From positions 70,574 through 134,573 of the forward strand of contig CACJMJ010000001.1 of the NCBI GenBank assembly GCA_902594485.1: a stretch of 64,000 nt of DNA, read 5' to 3'. Both the position numbers and the translations under genes were made by a program. Of the stretch, positions 18,071 through 27,449 are shown in pieces. This DNA is from an uncultured Bacteroidota bacterium. Lineage in GTDB: Bacteria; Bacteroidota; Bacteroidia; Flavobacteriales; Flavobacteriaceae. The notes beneath the pieces are model-generated. The model had not been told where the DNA came from. It ran no database searches and saw only the letters and a list, made by a program, of their open reading frames with translations. Position 1 is the stretch's first letter; each line of letters opens with the position of its first letter.

Positions 18071-19222
18071 ATGTTTGCTGAAAAAAAGAGAATTGGAATA
18101 TTAGGTGGGGGTCAACTTGGTAAAATGGTACTTGATGTTTCAAATAGATGGGGGCTTGATGTTTTTGTACTTGACCCAAATAAAAATTGCCCATCAAGTA
18201 AACTTTGTAAAAGATTTTTTGAAGGTGATTTAATGGACTATGAGACTATTGTTAAATTTGGTAAACTGTCTGACATAATCACCATTGAGATAGAAAATGT
18301 TAATGTTGAAGCATTAAAACATTTAGAATCTTTAAATAAGAAGGTTTACCCGCAAGCCAGTGTAATAGAAATTATTCAAGATAAGTCAAAGCAAAAAAAG
18401 TTTTATCAAAATCACGAAATTCCTACTTCATCCTTTAATGTTTTAACAGGAAGTGATGAGATTAAAAACAAGATAAGTAGGGGCGAGATATCCTTCCCTT
18501 TTATATGGAAGGCATCTAAGATGGGATATGATGGATATGGTGTAAAGAAAATAGTTGACAACAAAAGCTTAGAAGAGATTACTAATTCTCATTGTATAAT
18601 TGAGGAATTAATTGATATAAAAAAAGAAATCTCAGTCATGGTTGCTTCTAGAGAGTCTGGAGAAAGAGTGGTTTATCCTGCAGTTGAAATGGAGTTTAAT
18701 AAAAAATCTAATCAAGTTGAGTATATTCTATCTCCAGCTCAAGTTGATGATAACATTAAATTAAAAGCAGAAAATCTTGCATATAAAGTTTCTGAAAAAT
18801 TTAATATTATTGGAATTTTAGCAGTAGAAATGTTTTTAACAAGTGAAGATGAATTGCTAGTTAATGAGGTCGCGCCCAGACCACACAATAGTTATCATTT
18901 TTCAATTGAGGGTTCCTATACAAGTCAATTTGAACAATTTTTAAGATCAATCCTAGATTTACCTCTTGGAAGTACTAAAATTTTAGAAAATTCTGTTATG
19001 GTAAATCTTGTAGGAGATTCTAATTCAGAAGGACAAGTAGTCTATAAAAATTTTGATCAAATTATTGGAATAGAGGGTGTTAATCCTCATATTTACGGTA
19101 AATTTGAATCTAAGCCAAATAGAAAAATGGGGCATATAACAATTATTAATAAAGATTTAGATAGAGCTAGAAAGCTAGCAAAAGAGGTTAAAGATACAGT
19201 AATAATAACATCAAAAAAATGA
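18071..19222 (+). CDS. purK: N5-carboxyaminoimidazole ribonucleotide synthase PurK
   Basis: PurK carboxylates AIR with bicarbonate and ATP, feeding PurE in purine synthesis. The 383-residue ATP-grasp protein has IGILGGGQLGKM at 8-19, the central FPFIWKASKMGYDGYG ATP-binding strand, and the VNEVAPRPHNSYHFSIEG metal and carboxylate site near 272-289. The purE ATG overlaps its TGA (ATGA), the usual purK-purE coupling though with purK first. Confidence 0.96.
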   Translation: MFAEKKRIGILGGGQLGKMVLDVSNRWGLDVFVLDPNKNCPSSKLCKRFFEGDLMDYETIVKFGKLSDIITIEIENVNVEALKHLESLNKKVYPQASVIEIIQDKSKQKKFYQNHEIPTSSFNVLTGSDEIKNKISRGEISFPFIWKASKMGYDGYGVKKIVDNKSLEEITNSHCIIEELIDIKKEISVMVASRESGERVVYPAVEMEFNKKSNQVEYILSPAQVDDNIKLKAENLAYKVSEKFNIIGILAVEMFLTSEDELLVNEVAPRPHNSYHFSIEGSYTSQFEQFLRSILDLPLGSTKILENSVMVNLVGDSNSEGQVVYKNFDQIIGIEGVNPHIYGKFESKPNRKMGHITIINKDLDRARKLAKEVKDTVIITSKK

Positions 19223-19710
19223 GTCAAGTAGCAATTATAATGGGTAGTAAATCTGACTTCGATGTAATGAAGGATGCAATTGTTATTTTAAAATCCTTTG
19301 GTATTGAAACCGAGTATGATATTGTGTCAGCTCACAGAACACCTAAAAAAATGATTGAATATGCAACAAACGCTGAAAAAAATGGAATTAAAGTTATTAT
19401 AGCTGGAGCTGGCGGTGCAGCTCATTTACCTGGAATGGTTGCCTCAATAACCAGTCTCCCAGTCATTGGCGTACCAATCAAATCTAGAAATTCAATTGAT
19501 GGTTGGGATTCAATTTTATCAATTTTACAGATGCCTGGTGGAGTACCTGTAGCTACAGTAGCTCTTAATGGATCAAAAAATGCTGGAATTCTTGCTGCTC
19601 AAATAATTGGATCTTTTGATTCAATTATTTCAGAAAAAGTTAAAAATTACAAAAAAGATCTTGAAGATAGTGTAATTGAGAGTAGCAAGAACCTTAAGAA
19701 AAAATCCTAA
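19219..19710 (+). CDS. purE: N5-CAIR mutase PurE (class I)
   Basis: PurE converts N5-CAIR to CAIR. The 163 residues hold the nucleotide-binding MGSKSDFDVM (8-17), SAHRTPKKM (about 40-48), GAGGAAHLPGM (about 67-77) and PVIGVPI. The presence of PurK next door fits the class I (mutase) enzyme. Its stop overlaps the rhodanese stop on the opposite strand through the shared bases CTAA. Confidence 0.97.
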   Translation: MSQVAIIMGSKSDFDVMKDAIVILKSFGIETEYDIVSAHRTPKKMIEYATNAEKNGIKVIIAGAGGAAHLPGMVASITSLPVIGVPIKSRNSIDGWDSILSILQMPGGVPVATVALNGSKNAGILAAQIIGSFDSIISEKVKNYKKDLEDSVIESSKNLKKKS

Positions 19711-20054
19711 TCCTTAACCCAGTCATTATAGCCTTTTTTATAATGATATATGATTTTAAAACCAAGAGATTTCATAATTAAACTTGCCTTTTCGCTCCTA
19801 TTTCCTGACATGCAATAAATAATATATTCTTTATCCTTATCAAGTGAGTTAATATTATCAATAAATTCTCTTTTTTGGAAGTCAATATTAAATGAGTTTT
19901 TTATACTTCCCTGACTAAATTCTTTGTAAGTTCTAAGGTCAATTATAATTACACTCTTATTCTCTATTAGATTATTAACCTCCTCTTTGTTAATATCCTG
20001 TATTATAGGAGCTTGTAAGAAAACTAATAGAGTATAAAAAAAAAGTTTTAACAT
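19707..20054 (-). CDS. Small secreted rhodanese-like protein
   Basis: A 115-residue single rhodanese domain with a short hydrophobic N-terminus (about 1-15) that may act as a signal peptide. The active-site loop is CMSGNRS with the cysteine at 81, intact for persulfide transfer, and IDLRTYKEFSQGSI matches the conserved DxR entry motif. Likely periplasmic; the sulfur donor and acceptor are unknown. It is transcribed divergently from gcvP and ends inside the purE stop codon. Confidence 0.85.
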   Translation of the reverse strand: MLKLFFYTLLVFLQAPIIQDINKEEVNNLIENKSVIIIDLRTYKEFSQGSIKNSFNIDFQKREFIDNINSLDKDKEYIIYCMSGNRSEKASLIMKSLGFKIIYHYKKGYNDWVKD

Positions 20055-20090
20055 TTAATGAACATTATTATTATAGTATTCAATATTACA

Positions 20091-20098
20091 TATTTTTG
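20091..20098 (+). promoter_or_regulatory. Candidate -7 box for gcvP
   Basis: TATTTTTG, an exact TAnnTTTG match, 13 bases before the gcvP ATG. No obvious -33 TTG. Confidence 0.5.
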
Positions 20099-20111
20099 CT
20101 AAAAAGTTTTA

Positions 20112-22940
20112 ATGTATAAAGAAAATTTTTCTCGAAGACATATCGGCCCAAGCACTTCTGAGTTAAATGATATGCTAAAAACAATTGGCGTTAGATCAAT
20201 TGAGGACTTGCTAACTCAAACGATTCCTGATAAAATTAGGCTAAAAACCGATTTAAATATTCCGGATGCAATTTCTGAAATGGAATTTCTAAAAGAAATT
20301 AAAAAGTTTTCATCGTTAAATAAAAATTTTAAAACATATATTGGCTTAGGTTATCACGATACTTTTACTCCTTCAGTTATTCAAAGAAATATATTAGAAA
20401 ACCCAGGTTGGTACACAGCCTACACACCTTATCAGCCTGAAATTGCTCAAGGTAGACTTGAAGCACTATTGAATTTCCAAACTATGATCTGTGATTTAAC
20501 GAAAATGGAAATTGCAAATGCTTCTTTACTAGATGAAGGCACATCTGCTGCTGAGGCAATGATTATGATGTATAACAATAGGTCAAGAGACCAGAAATCT
20601 AAAAACCTATCTAAATTTTTTGTTGATTCAAACATTCTTCCTCAAACTCTTTCTGTCCTAAAAACAAGATCTTATCCGTTGGGCATTGAAATTGTAATAG
20701 ATGATTTGGAAAACATAAATTCCAACGATTATTTTGGATGTATTATTCAGTATCCAGGTAAAGATGGGAACCTACCAAATATTGATAATATTTTGTCTGA
20801 AATAAAAAATGATGATTTTAAAACAGTATTAGCTGTTGACATAATGTCCCTAGTCATTATTGAACCTCCAAATCCAGAAAAAATTGATGTTGTAGTTGGA
20901 ACTACTCAAAGATTTGGGATTCCTCTCGGTTATGGTGGGCCTCATGCAGCTTTTTTTGCTACAAAAGAGAAATATAAAAGAAATATTCCAGGCAGAATTA
21001 TTGGTGTTACAAAAGATGTTGATGGTGACTATGCTCTAAGGATGGCATTACAAACTAGAGAACAGCATATAAAAAGAGATAGGGCAACCTCAAATATTTG
21101 TACAGCTCAAGTTCTACTTGCAGTTATGGCTGGCATGTATGCTGTTTATCATGGATCAAAGGGACTTAGAAATATATCTAGTTCAATCCATAATAAGGCT
21201 GTTTATTTATTTAATAAAATTTTATCCCTGGGTATAAAAATAAAATATTCTAAATTCTTTGATACAATTACAATAATTTCGGAATCTAAATCTATTCAAA
21301 AAATTGCACTATCAAAAGAGATTAATCTTTGTTATCATTCAGATAATGAAATATCAATATCTGTAAATGAGAAGACAGATTTAAAAGACCTAGACTTAGT
21401 AGTGTCAATTTTTGAGGAATTTGTTGGACAGAAATCTAATCATATTGATTTCCCAAATAAACAGTTGACAGAAAATGATAGAAAATCAGAGATTTTATCT
21501 CATCCTGTTTTTAATTCCTATCACTCTGAGACCTCTTTGATGAGATATATTAAGTCTCTTGAAAATAAAGATCTATCTCTTACCCAATCTATGATTTCTC
21601 TTGGCTCATGTACAATGAAACTTAATGCAGCCTCTGAGATGATTCCTCTGAGCTGGAGTGAATGGAATAGCATTCATCCATTTGTACCGACCAATCAAGC
21701 TCAAGGATATCATGAAGTAATTGATAAGTTAGAAAATTATTTAAGTGAGATAACTGGATTTTCAGCTACCTCTCTTCAACCTAATTCTGGAGCTCAAGGA
21801 GAATATAGCGGATTAATGGTCATAAAATCTTACTTGAATAAAATAGGAGAAGAACATAGAAATATATGTTTAATTCCTTCTTCTGCTCATGGCACTAACC
21901 CCGCATCTGCAATTATGGCTGGATTAAAAGTTGTAGTAATAGCAACTGATGAAAGAGGTAATATTGATGTAAATGATTTAAAATCAAAAATTGCAGAGCA
22001 CAAAGATAATTTAGCTGCCTTGATGATAACTTATCCCTCAACTCATGGAGTATTTGAGTCTGAAATTCAGTTAATAAATGAACTTATTCATCAAAATGGT
22101 GGACAAGTATATATGGATGGTGCTAATATGAATGCTCAAGTTGGGCTGACAAGTCCAAAATTAATTGGAGCAGATGTTTGTCATTTAAATCTTCATAAGA
22201 CTTTTTCAATACCCCATGGAGGTGGTGGTCCAGGTGTGGGGCCAATTTGTGTTGCTGATCACCTTAAAGATTTTCTTCCCTCAAATCCAATTATACCCTC
22301 AGGTGGTGAGCATCCTATTGATGCAATTTCATCTGCACCCTGGGGTTCTGCATTAGTTTGTTTAATTTCTTACGGCTACATTAGAATGTTAGGTAAATTA
22401 GGTGTAAAGAATTCAACTGAAATTGCAATCGTTAATGCTAACTATATGAAGACAAAACTTGAAAAAAACTTTAAAATTCTGTATAGTGGAGAAAATGGAA
22501 GATCTGCTCATGAATTTATAATTGACTGTAGAGAATTTAAAAAATATAATATTGAAGTAGTAGATATTGCAAAGAGATTGATAGACTATGGGTTTCATGC
22601 TCCAACTGTTTCATTCCCTGTCCCTGGAACTATGATGATTGAACCAACTGAAAGTGAAAATTTAAATGAGATAAACAGATTTTGTGAGGCACTTAATTCG
22701 ATCTATTTTGAGATTACCTCAAATAATGAATCAGATAGAGAAATGTTGAAGAATTCTCCTCACACTCAAAAAATGCTAACTTCAAGCGAATGGAATTATG
22801 AATATTCTAGAGAGGATGCGTCTTTCCCAAAAGATTACTTGAAAACTAATAAATTTTGGCCCTCAGTAAGACGGGTTGATGAAGCATACGGTGATAGAAA
22901 TTTAATTTGTAGCTGCCCACCTATTGAGACTTATCAATAA
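20112..22940 (+). CDS. gcvP: Glycine dehydrogenase (decarboxylating), glycine cleavage P protein
   Basis: The P protein decarboxylates glycine and passes aminomethyl to the lipoyl H protein. At 942 residues it is the fused full-length form: an N-terminal half starting FSRRHIGPS and a C-terminal half with the pyridoxal-phosphate lysine K696 in LNLHKTFSIPHGGGGPGVGP. Blocks such as GSCTMKLNAA, QPNSGAQGEYSGL and HGTNPASA are all in place. The other glycine cleavage genes are not in the window. Eighteen bases separate it from the KASIII-like gene. Confidence 0.97.
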   Translation: MYKENFSRRHIGPSTSELNDMLKTIGVRSIEDLLTQTIPDKIRLKTDLNIPDAISEMEFLKEIKKFSSLNKNFKTYIGLGYHDTFTPSVIQRNILENPGWYTAYTPYQPEIAQGRLEALLNFQTMICDLTKMEIANASLLDEGTSAAEAMIMMYNNRSRDQKSKNLSKFFVDSNILPQTLSVLKTRSYPLGIEIVIDDLENINSNDYFGCIIQYPGKDGNLPNIDNILSEIKNDDFKTVLAVDIMSLVIIEPPNPEKIDVVVGTTQRFGIPLGYGGPHAAFFATKEKYKRNIPGRIIGVTKDVDGDYALRMALQTREQHIKRDRATSNICTAQVLLAVMAGMYAVYHGSKGLRNISSSIHNKAVYLFNKILSLGIKIKYSKFFDTITIISESKSIQKIALSKEINLCYHSDNEISISVNEKTDLKDLDLVVSIFEEFVGQKSNHIDFPNKQLTENDRKSEILSHPVFNSYHSETSLMRYIKSLENKDLSLTQSMISLGSCTMKLNAASEMIPLSWSEWNSIHPFVPTNQAQGYHEVIDKLENYLSEITGFSATSLQPNSGAQGEYSGLMVIKSYLNKIGEEHRNICLIPSSAHGTNPASAIMAGLKVVVIATDERGNIDVNDLKSKIAEHKDNLAALMITYPSTHGVFESEIQLINELIHQNGGQVYMDGANMNAQVGLTSPKLIGADVCHLNLHKTFSIPHGGGGPGVGPICVADHLKDFLPSNPIIPSGGEHPIDAISSAPWGSALVCLISYGYIRMLGKLGVKNSTEIAIVNANYMKTKLEKNFKILYSGENGRSAHEFIIDCREFKKYNIEVVDIAKRLIDYGFHAPTVSFPVPGTMMIEPTESENLNEINRFCEALNSIYFEITSNNESDREMLKNSPHTQKMLTSSEWNYEYSREDASFPKDYLKTNKFWPSVRRVDEAYGDRNLICSCPPIETYQ

Positions 22941-22958
22941 TTTAAGTAATTTTATAAA

Positions 22959-24029
22959 ATGAACTACAGAATAACTGGGACAGGAAGCTGCATACCAGAT
23001 ATCACAAAAACAAATTCAGATTTTCTCAAAAATAAATTCCTTGGCCAAGATGGGAATAATATTCAAAGTTCAAATGCTGAGATTATAGAAAAATTTAAAT
23101 CAATTACTGGTATTGTTGAACGAAGATATGCCCCTGATGAAATAAATTCTTCTGATTTAGCTGCTGAAGCTGCTAGCATTGCAATCAAGGACTCAAAATT
23201 AGATCAGGAGACACTTGATTATATCATTGTTGCTCATAATACAGGAGATATATCATGCAGAAGTGGACAGGTAGACACATTACCATCAATTGCCTCAAAA
23301 GTTAAGGCAAAGCTTAAAATTAAGAATTCTAATTGTGTGGCATATGATATTATCTGTGGTTGTCCAGGATGGGTTGAAGGAGTCATTCAAGCTAAATCAT
23401 TTATCAAATCAGGTATGGCAAAAAAATGTTTAGTCATAGGTTGTGATACTCTTTCCAGAATACTAGATGAAAATGATAGAGACTCAATGATATATGCAGA
23501 TGGAGCTGGTGCAATAATTTTAGAAAGTGACAGTTCATATGATGGTGGAATATTATCCCATAAGTCTGCTACATTTACTTACGAAGGTGAAAATGATTTT
23601 ATCTTTTATGGGAATTCATACGATACTAATTCAAGGACAAAAAGTGATCAGAAGTTTATTAAAATGCAAGGAAGAAGAGTATATGAATTTGCTCTTACAA
23701 ATGTTCCAGTAGCAATGAAATCTTGTTTTGATGATACTAATTGTAAAATTGAGAACCTAAAAAAGATATTTATCCATCAGGCAAATAAAAAAATGGATGA
23801 GGCTATTATCAAAAGATTCTTTAGACTATATAAAACATCTGCACCCAAAGATATTCTTCCAATGAATATTGAGGAGTTTGGAAATAGTTCAGTTGCAACT
23901 ATTCCTACTCTTTTTGATCTAGTTAAAAAAACTAATTATCAAGGTCATAAGGTTTCCAAAGGGGATATTATTATGTTTGCTAGTGTCGGTGCTGGAATGA
24001 ATATTAATGCTATAACATATAAAGTTTAG
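22959..24029 (+). CDS. 3-oxoacyl-ACP synthase III-like protein
   Basis: A 356-residue thiolase-fold condensing enzyme of the FabH/KASIII group. The Cys-His-Asn triad is readable: C135 in CGCPGW, H273 in FIHQANKKMD and N309 in EFGNSSVATIP. The surrounding sequence is more divergent than a housekeeping FabH (CGCPGW in place of AACSGF, and an N-terminal insert around 25-45), so it may be one of the extra KASIII paralogues common in Bacteroidota and use a different acyl primer. It lies seven bases before mlaE in an apparent operon. Confidence 0.85.
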   Translation: MNYRITGTGSCIPDITKTNSDFLKNKFLGQDGNNIQSSNAEIIEKFKSITGIVERRYAPDEINSSDLAAEAASIAIKDSKLDQETLDYIIVAHNTGDISCRSGQVDTLPSIASKVKAKLKIKNSNCVAYDIICGCPGWVEGVIQAKSFIKSGMAKKCLVIGCDTLSRILDENDRDSMIYADGAGAIILESDSSYDGGILSHKSATFTYEGENDFIFYGNSYDTNSRTKSDQKFIKMQGRRVYEFALTNVPVAMKSCFDDTNCKIENLKKIFIHQANKKMDEAIIKRFFRLYKTSAPKDILPMNIEEFGNSSVATIPTLFDLVKKTNYQGHKVSKGDIIMFASVGAGMNINAITYKV

Positions 24030-24036
24030 AAACCAG

Positions 24037-24774
24037 ATGAGAATTCTTTTTCATATTGGTAGATACTTCTTAATGATAAGGTATACTTTCTCTAAATTTA
24101 CCAAGTGGAGTGTACTTAAAAAATTGATTTTTCAAGAAATTGAGGATCTAATATTAGGATCAATTGGTATTGTTGCTTTTATGTCCTTTCTAATTGGTGG
24201 GGTTGTAGCAATTCAAACAGCTTTAGCTATTGAAAATCCATTACTTCCTGGAAACCTTATAGGATTTGCAACAAGACAATCTGTGATATTGGAGTTTGCA
24301 CCAACCCTTATTTCCATTATAATGGCTGGTAAAGTTGGCTCATTTATTACATCGAGTATTGGAACTATGAGAGTAACTGAACAGATTGATGCTCTGGAGG
24401 TAATGGGCATTAACTCATTTAATTATCTTATTTTTCCTAAAATAATATCATTACTACTATATCCTTTTTTAATTACTTTAGCAATGTTTCTAGGTATACT
24501 TGGCGGATATATTGCAAGTGTCTATGCTGGTTTCTCAACAAGCTTTGATTTCATTCAAGGGATCCAACTTGACTTTAAAGTATTTCATATTATCTACACT
24601 TACATTAAAACAATTTTATTTGCATTTGTTCTAGCAACTATTCCCTCATATCATGGATTTTTCATGAAAGGTGGAGCACTTGAAGTAGGTAAGGCCAGTA
24701 ATATTTCATTTGTTTGGACAAGTAGTGTTATTATCATTATTAACTTTATTGTAACTCAACTTCTTCTGGCATAA
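24037..24774 (+). CDS. mlaE: MlaE-family ABC transporter permease
   Basis: A 245-residue membrane protein with five or six hydrophobic segments and the MlaE signature region (ALEVMGINSF near 119-128, preceded by GTMRVTEQIDALEV). MlaE with the ATPase MlaF and an MCE protein MlaD moves phospholipids between the membranes. The mlaF ATG overlaps its stop (TAATG). No MCE-domain gene follows here, so MlaD must be encoded elsewhere. Confidence 0.92.
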   Translation: MRILFHIGRYFLMIRYTFSKFTKWSVLKKLIFQEIEDLILGSIGIVAFMSFLIGGVVAIQTALAIENPLLPGNLIGFATRQSVILEFAPTLISIIMAGKVGSFITSSIGTMRVTEQIDALEVMGINSFNYLIFPKIISLLLYPFLITLAMFLGILGGYIASVYAGFSTSFDFIQGIQLDFKVFHIIYTYIKTILFAFVLATIPSYHGFFMKGGALEVGKASNISFVWTSSVIIIINFIVTQLLLA

Positions 24775-25532
24775 TGATAGAGATAAATAAAATATCGAAA
24801 TCTTTTGATAATCATAAAATTATTGAAGATATATCAGCAACTTTTGATAAAGGAAAAACTAATCTAATTATTGGTCAAAGTGGATCAGGTAAAACTGTCC
24901 TAATGAAATGTCTTCTTGGTCTTCATAAAGTTGATAATGGAGAGATTCTGTACGATGGAAAAAAGTTTAATAAAGATGAGATTTCAGAGGTTTCAGATTT
25001 AAGAAAACAGATGGGAATGGTTTTCCAGGGTAGTGCTTTATTTGATTCTATGTCAGTTCTAGATAATATTATATTTCCTTTAAGGATGTTTTCAAATATG
25101 TCTCAATCAAAAATGATTGAAAGAGCTAGAGAAGTAATTCATCGTGTAGATCTAAAGGATGTTGATAATAAGTTTCCCTCAGAAATATCGGGAGGTATGA
25201 AGAAAAGAGTTGCAATTGCCAGAGCTATTGTACTTAACCCAAAGTATCTTTTTTGTGATGAACCAAATTCAGGTTTAGATCCTAAAACTGCAATTATAAT
25301 TGATAAGTTGATTCAAGAGATTACCGTTGAGTATAATATTACTACTATTATTAACACTCATGATATGAATTCCGTAATGGAAATTGGTGATAAAATTATC
25401 TTCTTAGTCGAAGGGAAAAAAATATGGGAAGGTAATAATGAAGAAATATTAAATACAGATGATAAATTGATAAACGATTTTGTTTATTCTTCAGAATTAT
25501 TTAAAAAGGTTAAACTCTCCCAGAAAAAATAA
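24774..25532 (+). CDS. mlaF: MlaF-family ABC transporter ATPase
   Basis: A 252-residue ABC ATPase paired with the MlaE permease. Walker A is GQSGSGKT (34-41), the signature SEISGGMKKRVAIARA, Walker B YLFCDEPNSGLD and the switch histidine in INTHDMNSV. The SGGMKKR form of the signature is typical of the MlaF group. It energises intermembrane lipid transport. Three bases separate its stop from the end of the convergent dehydrogenase gene. Confidence 0.92.
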   Translation: MIEINKISKSFDNHKIIEDISATFDKGKTNLIIGQSGSGKTVLMKCLLGLHKVDNGEILYDGKKFNKDEISEVSDLRKQMGMVFQGSALFDSMSVLDNIIFPLRMFSNMSQSKMIERAREVIHRVDLKDVDNKFPSEISGGMKKRVAIARAIVLNPKYLFCDEPNSGLDPKTAIIIDKLIQEITVEYNITTIINTHDMNSVMEIGDKIIFLVEGKKIWEGNNEEILNTDDKLINDFVYSSELFKKVKLSQKK

Positions 25533-25535
25533 ATC

Positions 25536-26207
25536 TTAAGGATTAGAGTTTGATACAGAAATTAATTTACCATTAAATAATTTATTACCATTAATGGCAA
25601 AATCAAGAATATACTTTGCCATTTCTTCTGGCTTTGTATCTACGTTATAATCTGGAAACGCCTCTTTAAGCATTTTTGTTTGAACAGCACCTAAAGCAAG
25701 AACATTGAACGATGGTCCATTTTGATGTTCCTCAGCTAAGACTTCAGTTAAAGCTATTACTGCTGCTTTGCTGCTAGAGTATGCTGATAAGCCAGGGAAC
25801 TTCTTAGAACCATTAACACCTCCAATACTACTGATATTAATAACATGGCCATCTAAATTAATTATTGGGATAAGAGATCTAGTAATTTCTGCTAGCCCAA
25901 ACACGTTTACATCAAATGTTTTTTTAAAAGAGTCATATGTGGTATCACCAAATAACTCACTAACAAGATACCCAGCATTATTTATCAAAATATCAATTTT
26001 AATTTTTCTACTTTTCAAATTCGTAATAAACTCATCAATAGAATTTTTATTTGTAATGTCTATTGAAAATGATTCAATACCACCTATATCTTTCAATGGT
26101 TCAATATTTCTTGAAACCGATATAACATGAAAATTCATTTTTGCAGCTTGAATGCATATTTGATGTCCTATGCCAGAGCTTGTTCCAGTTACTACAATAG
26201 TCTTCAT
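25536..26207 (-). CDS. Short-chain dehydrogenase/reductase
   Basis: A 223-residue classical SDR with the cofactor-binding TGTSSGIG (7-14), NNAG (76-79), catalytic S127, and YSSSK with Y143 and K147. Substrate is unknown; the lack of an acidic residue after the second strand (VSRN) suggests NADP(H). Its ATG overlaps the pdhC stop (TAATG), so it is translated from the pyruvate dehydrogenase mRNA, but a functional link is not implied. Confidence 0.9.
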   Translation of the reverse strand: MKTIVVTGTSSGIGHQICIQAAKMNFHVISVSRNIEPLKDIGGIESFSIDITNKNSIDEFITNLKSRKIKIDILINNAGYLVSELFGDTTYDSFKKTFDVNVFGLAEITRSLIPIINLDGHVINISSIGGVNGSKKFPGLSAYSSSKAAVIALTEVLAEEHQNGPSFNVLALGAVQTKMLKEAFPDYNVDTKPEEMAKYILDFAINGNKLFNGKLISVSNSNP

Positions 26208-27448
26208 TAGATTAGAATTGAGACTGGGTTTTCAATATACTCTTTGAGAGTTTTTAAGAATAGTGAACCTGTAGCACCATCAACAGCCCTATGATCACAT
26301 GCTAGAGTTAATTTCATTGTGTTTCCAATTACTATATCGCTGTTTTTTACAATAGGTTTCTCAATGATTGCTCCTATTGAAAGTATAGCAGAATTAGGTT
26401 GGTTTATTATAGAAGTAAAACTTTCAATTCCAAACATACCTAGATTTGAAATTGTGAAAGTACTTCCTTCAATCTCAGCAGGAGTTAATTTTTTATTTTT
26501 TGCACGCACAGCAAAATCTTTGATCTCTTCATTAATTTCAGGTAAGTTTTTAGAATTTGCATATTTAACAACTGGGACGATTAGACCATCATCAACTGCA
26601 ACAGCTACCCCTAGATGAACATGATCATAAAAAACAATTTTTTCATCATACCATCTAGAATTTACCTTTGGATGTCTAGCTAGTGAAAGCGATACAGCTT
26701 TAGCAATAATATCATTAAATGAGATTTTTATATTTTGAGTATTAATGAATTGATTTCTGAAAGAGATCATATTATCCATCTCACATTCTACATTTAGATA
26801 ATAATGAGGTGCAGAAAACTTAGAGTCTGATAATCTTTTTGCAATAGCTTTTCTCATCGTAGAGTTTTGAGACTCATTAGATGATTCTGTAATACTTGGT
26901 CTTGGTTGAATAAATTGAGAATAATCAGAAGACTTATATGAATCAATATCTCTCTTTATAATTCTACCATTATCTCCTGAACCTTTAACTGATTTAATAT
27001 CAATTCCTTTTTCATTTGCCAACTTTTTAGCAAGTGGAGATATTAAGATCCTATCAGCTGATTCATTTGACACTAAAGCTGATTTCACCTCATCCTTAAA
27101 CTCTGGTTTTGGCTCTTCCTTTACCTCTGGTTTTGGCTCTTCCTTTACCTCTGGTTTTGGCTCTTCCTTTATTGTATTACTACCTTTAATAATTGACGAA
27201 ATATCTTCACCCTTTGCTCCAATAACAGCTATTATACTATCGACAGGAGCGGTTGAGCCTTCGTCAATTCCGATATGAAGTAGAACACCATCATGAAAAG
27301 ATTCAAACTCCATAGTAGCCTTATCTGTTTCAATTTCAGCTAGAATTTCACCCTCTTTTACTGAATCCCCTACTTTTTTAAACCACTTTGCAAGAGTTCC
27401 CTCTTCCATGGTATCACTCAATCTTGGCATATTTATAACTTCAGCCAT
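26207..27448 (-). CDS. pdhC: Pyruvate dehydrogenase complex E2 (dihydrolipoyl acetyltransferase)
   Basis: E2 carries the acetyl group from pyruvate decarboxylation to CoA. The 413 residues comprise one lipoyl domain (1-80, lipoylated K43 in ETDKATMEF), a low-complexity Glu/Lys/Pro linker (about 93-122), an E1/E3-binding domain (about 133-171) and the catalytic domain ending with DHRAVDGATG (H near 386). The linker holds three perfect 24-base repeats. A single lipoyl domain is fewer than in many homologues. It follows pdhA by one base. Confidence 0.93.
   Translation of the reverse strand: MAEVINMPRLSDTMEEGTLAKWFKKVGDSVKEGEILAEIETDKATMEFESFHDGVLLHIGIDEGSTAPVDSIIAVIGAKGEDISSIIKGSNTIKEEPKPEVKEEPKPEVKEEPKPEFKDEVKSALVSNESADRILISPLAKKLANEKGIDIKSVKGSGDNGRIIKRDIDSYKSSDYSQFIQPRPSITESSNESQNSTMRKAIAKRLSDSKFSAPHYYLNVECEMDNMISFRNQFINTQNIKISFNDIIAKAVSLSLARHPKVNSRWYDEKIVFYDHVHLGVAVAVDDGLIVPVVKYANSKNLPEINEEIKDFAVRAKNKKLTPAEIEGSTFTISNLGMFGIESFTSIINQPNSAILSIGAIIEKPIVKNSDIVIGNTMKLTLACDHRAVDGATGSLFLKTLKEYIENPVSILI
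27101..27172. repeat. Three tandem 24-bp repeats inside pdhC
   Basis: Three consecutive copies (27101-27124, 27125-27148, 27149-27172) are identical except for the last base of the third. They encode repeats of the octapeptide EEPKPEVK in the flexible linker between the lipoyl and E1/E3-binding domains. The DNA identity, beyond what the protein requires, indicates recent duplication by slippage. Confidence 0.9.
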
Positions 27449-27449
27449 C

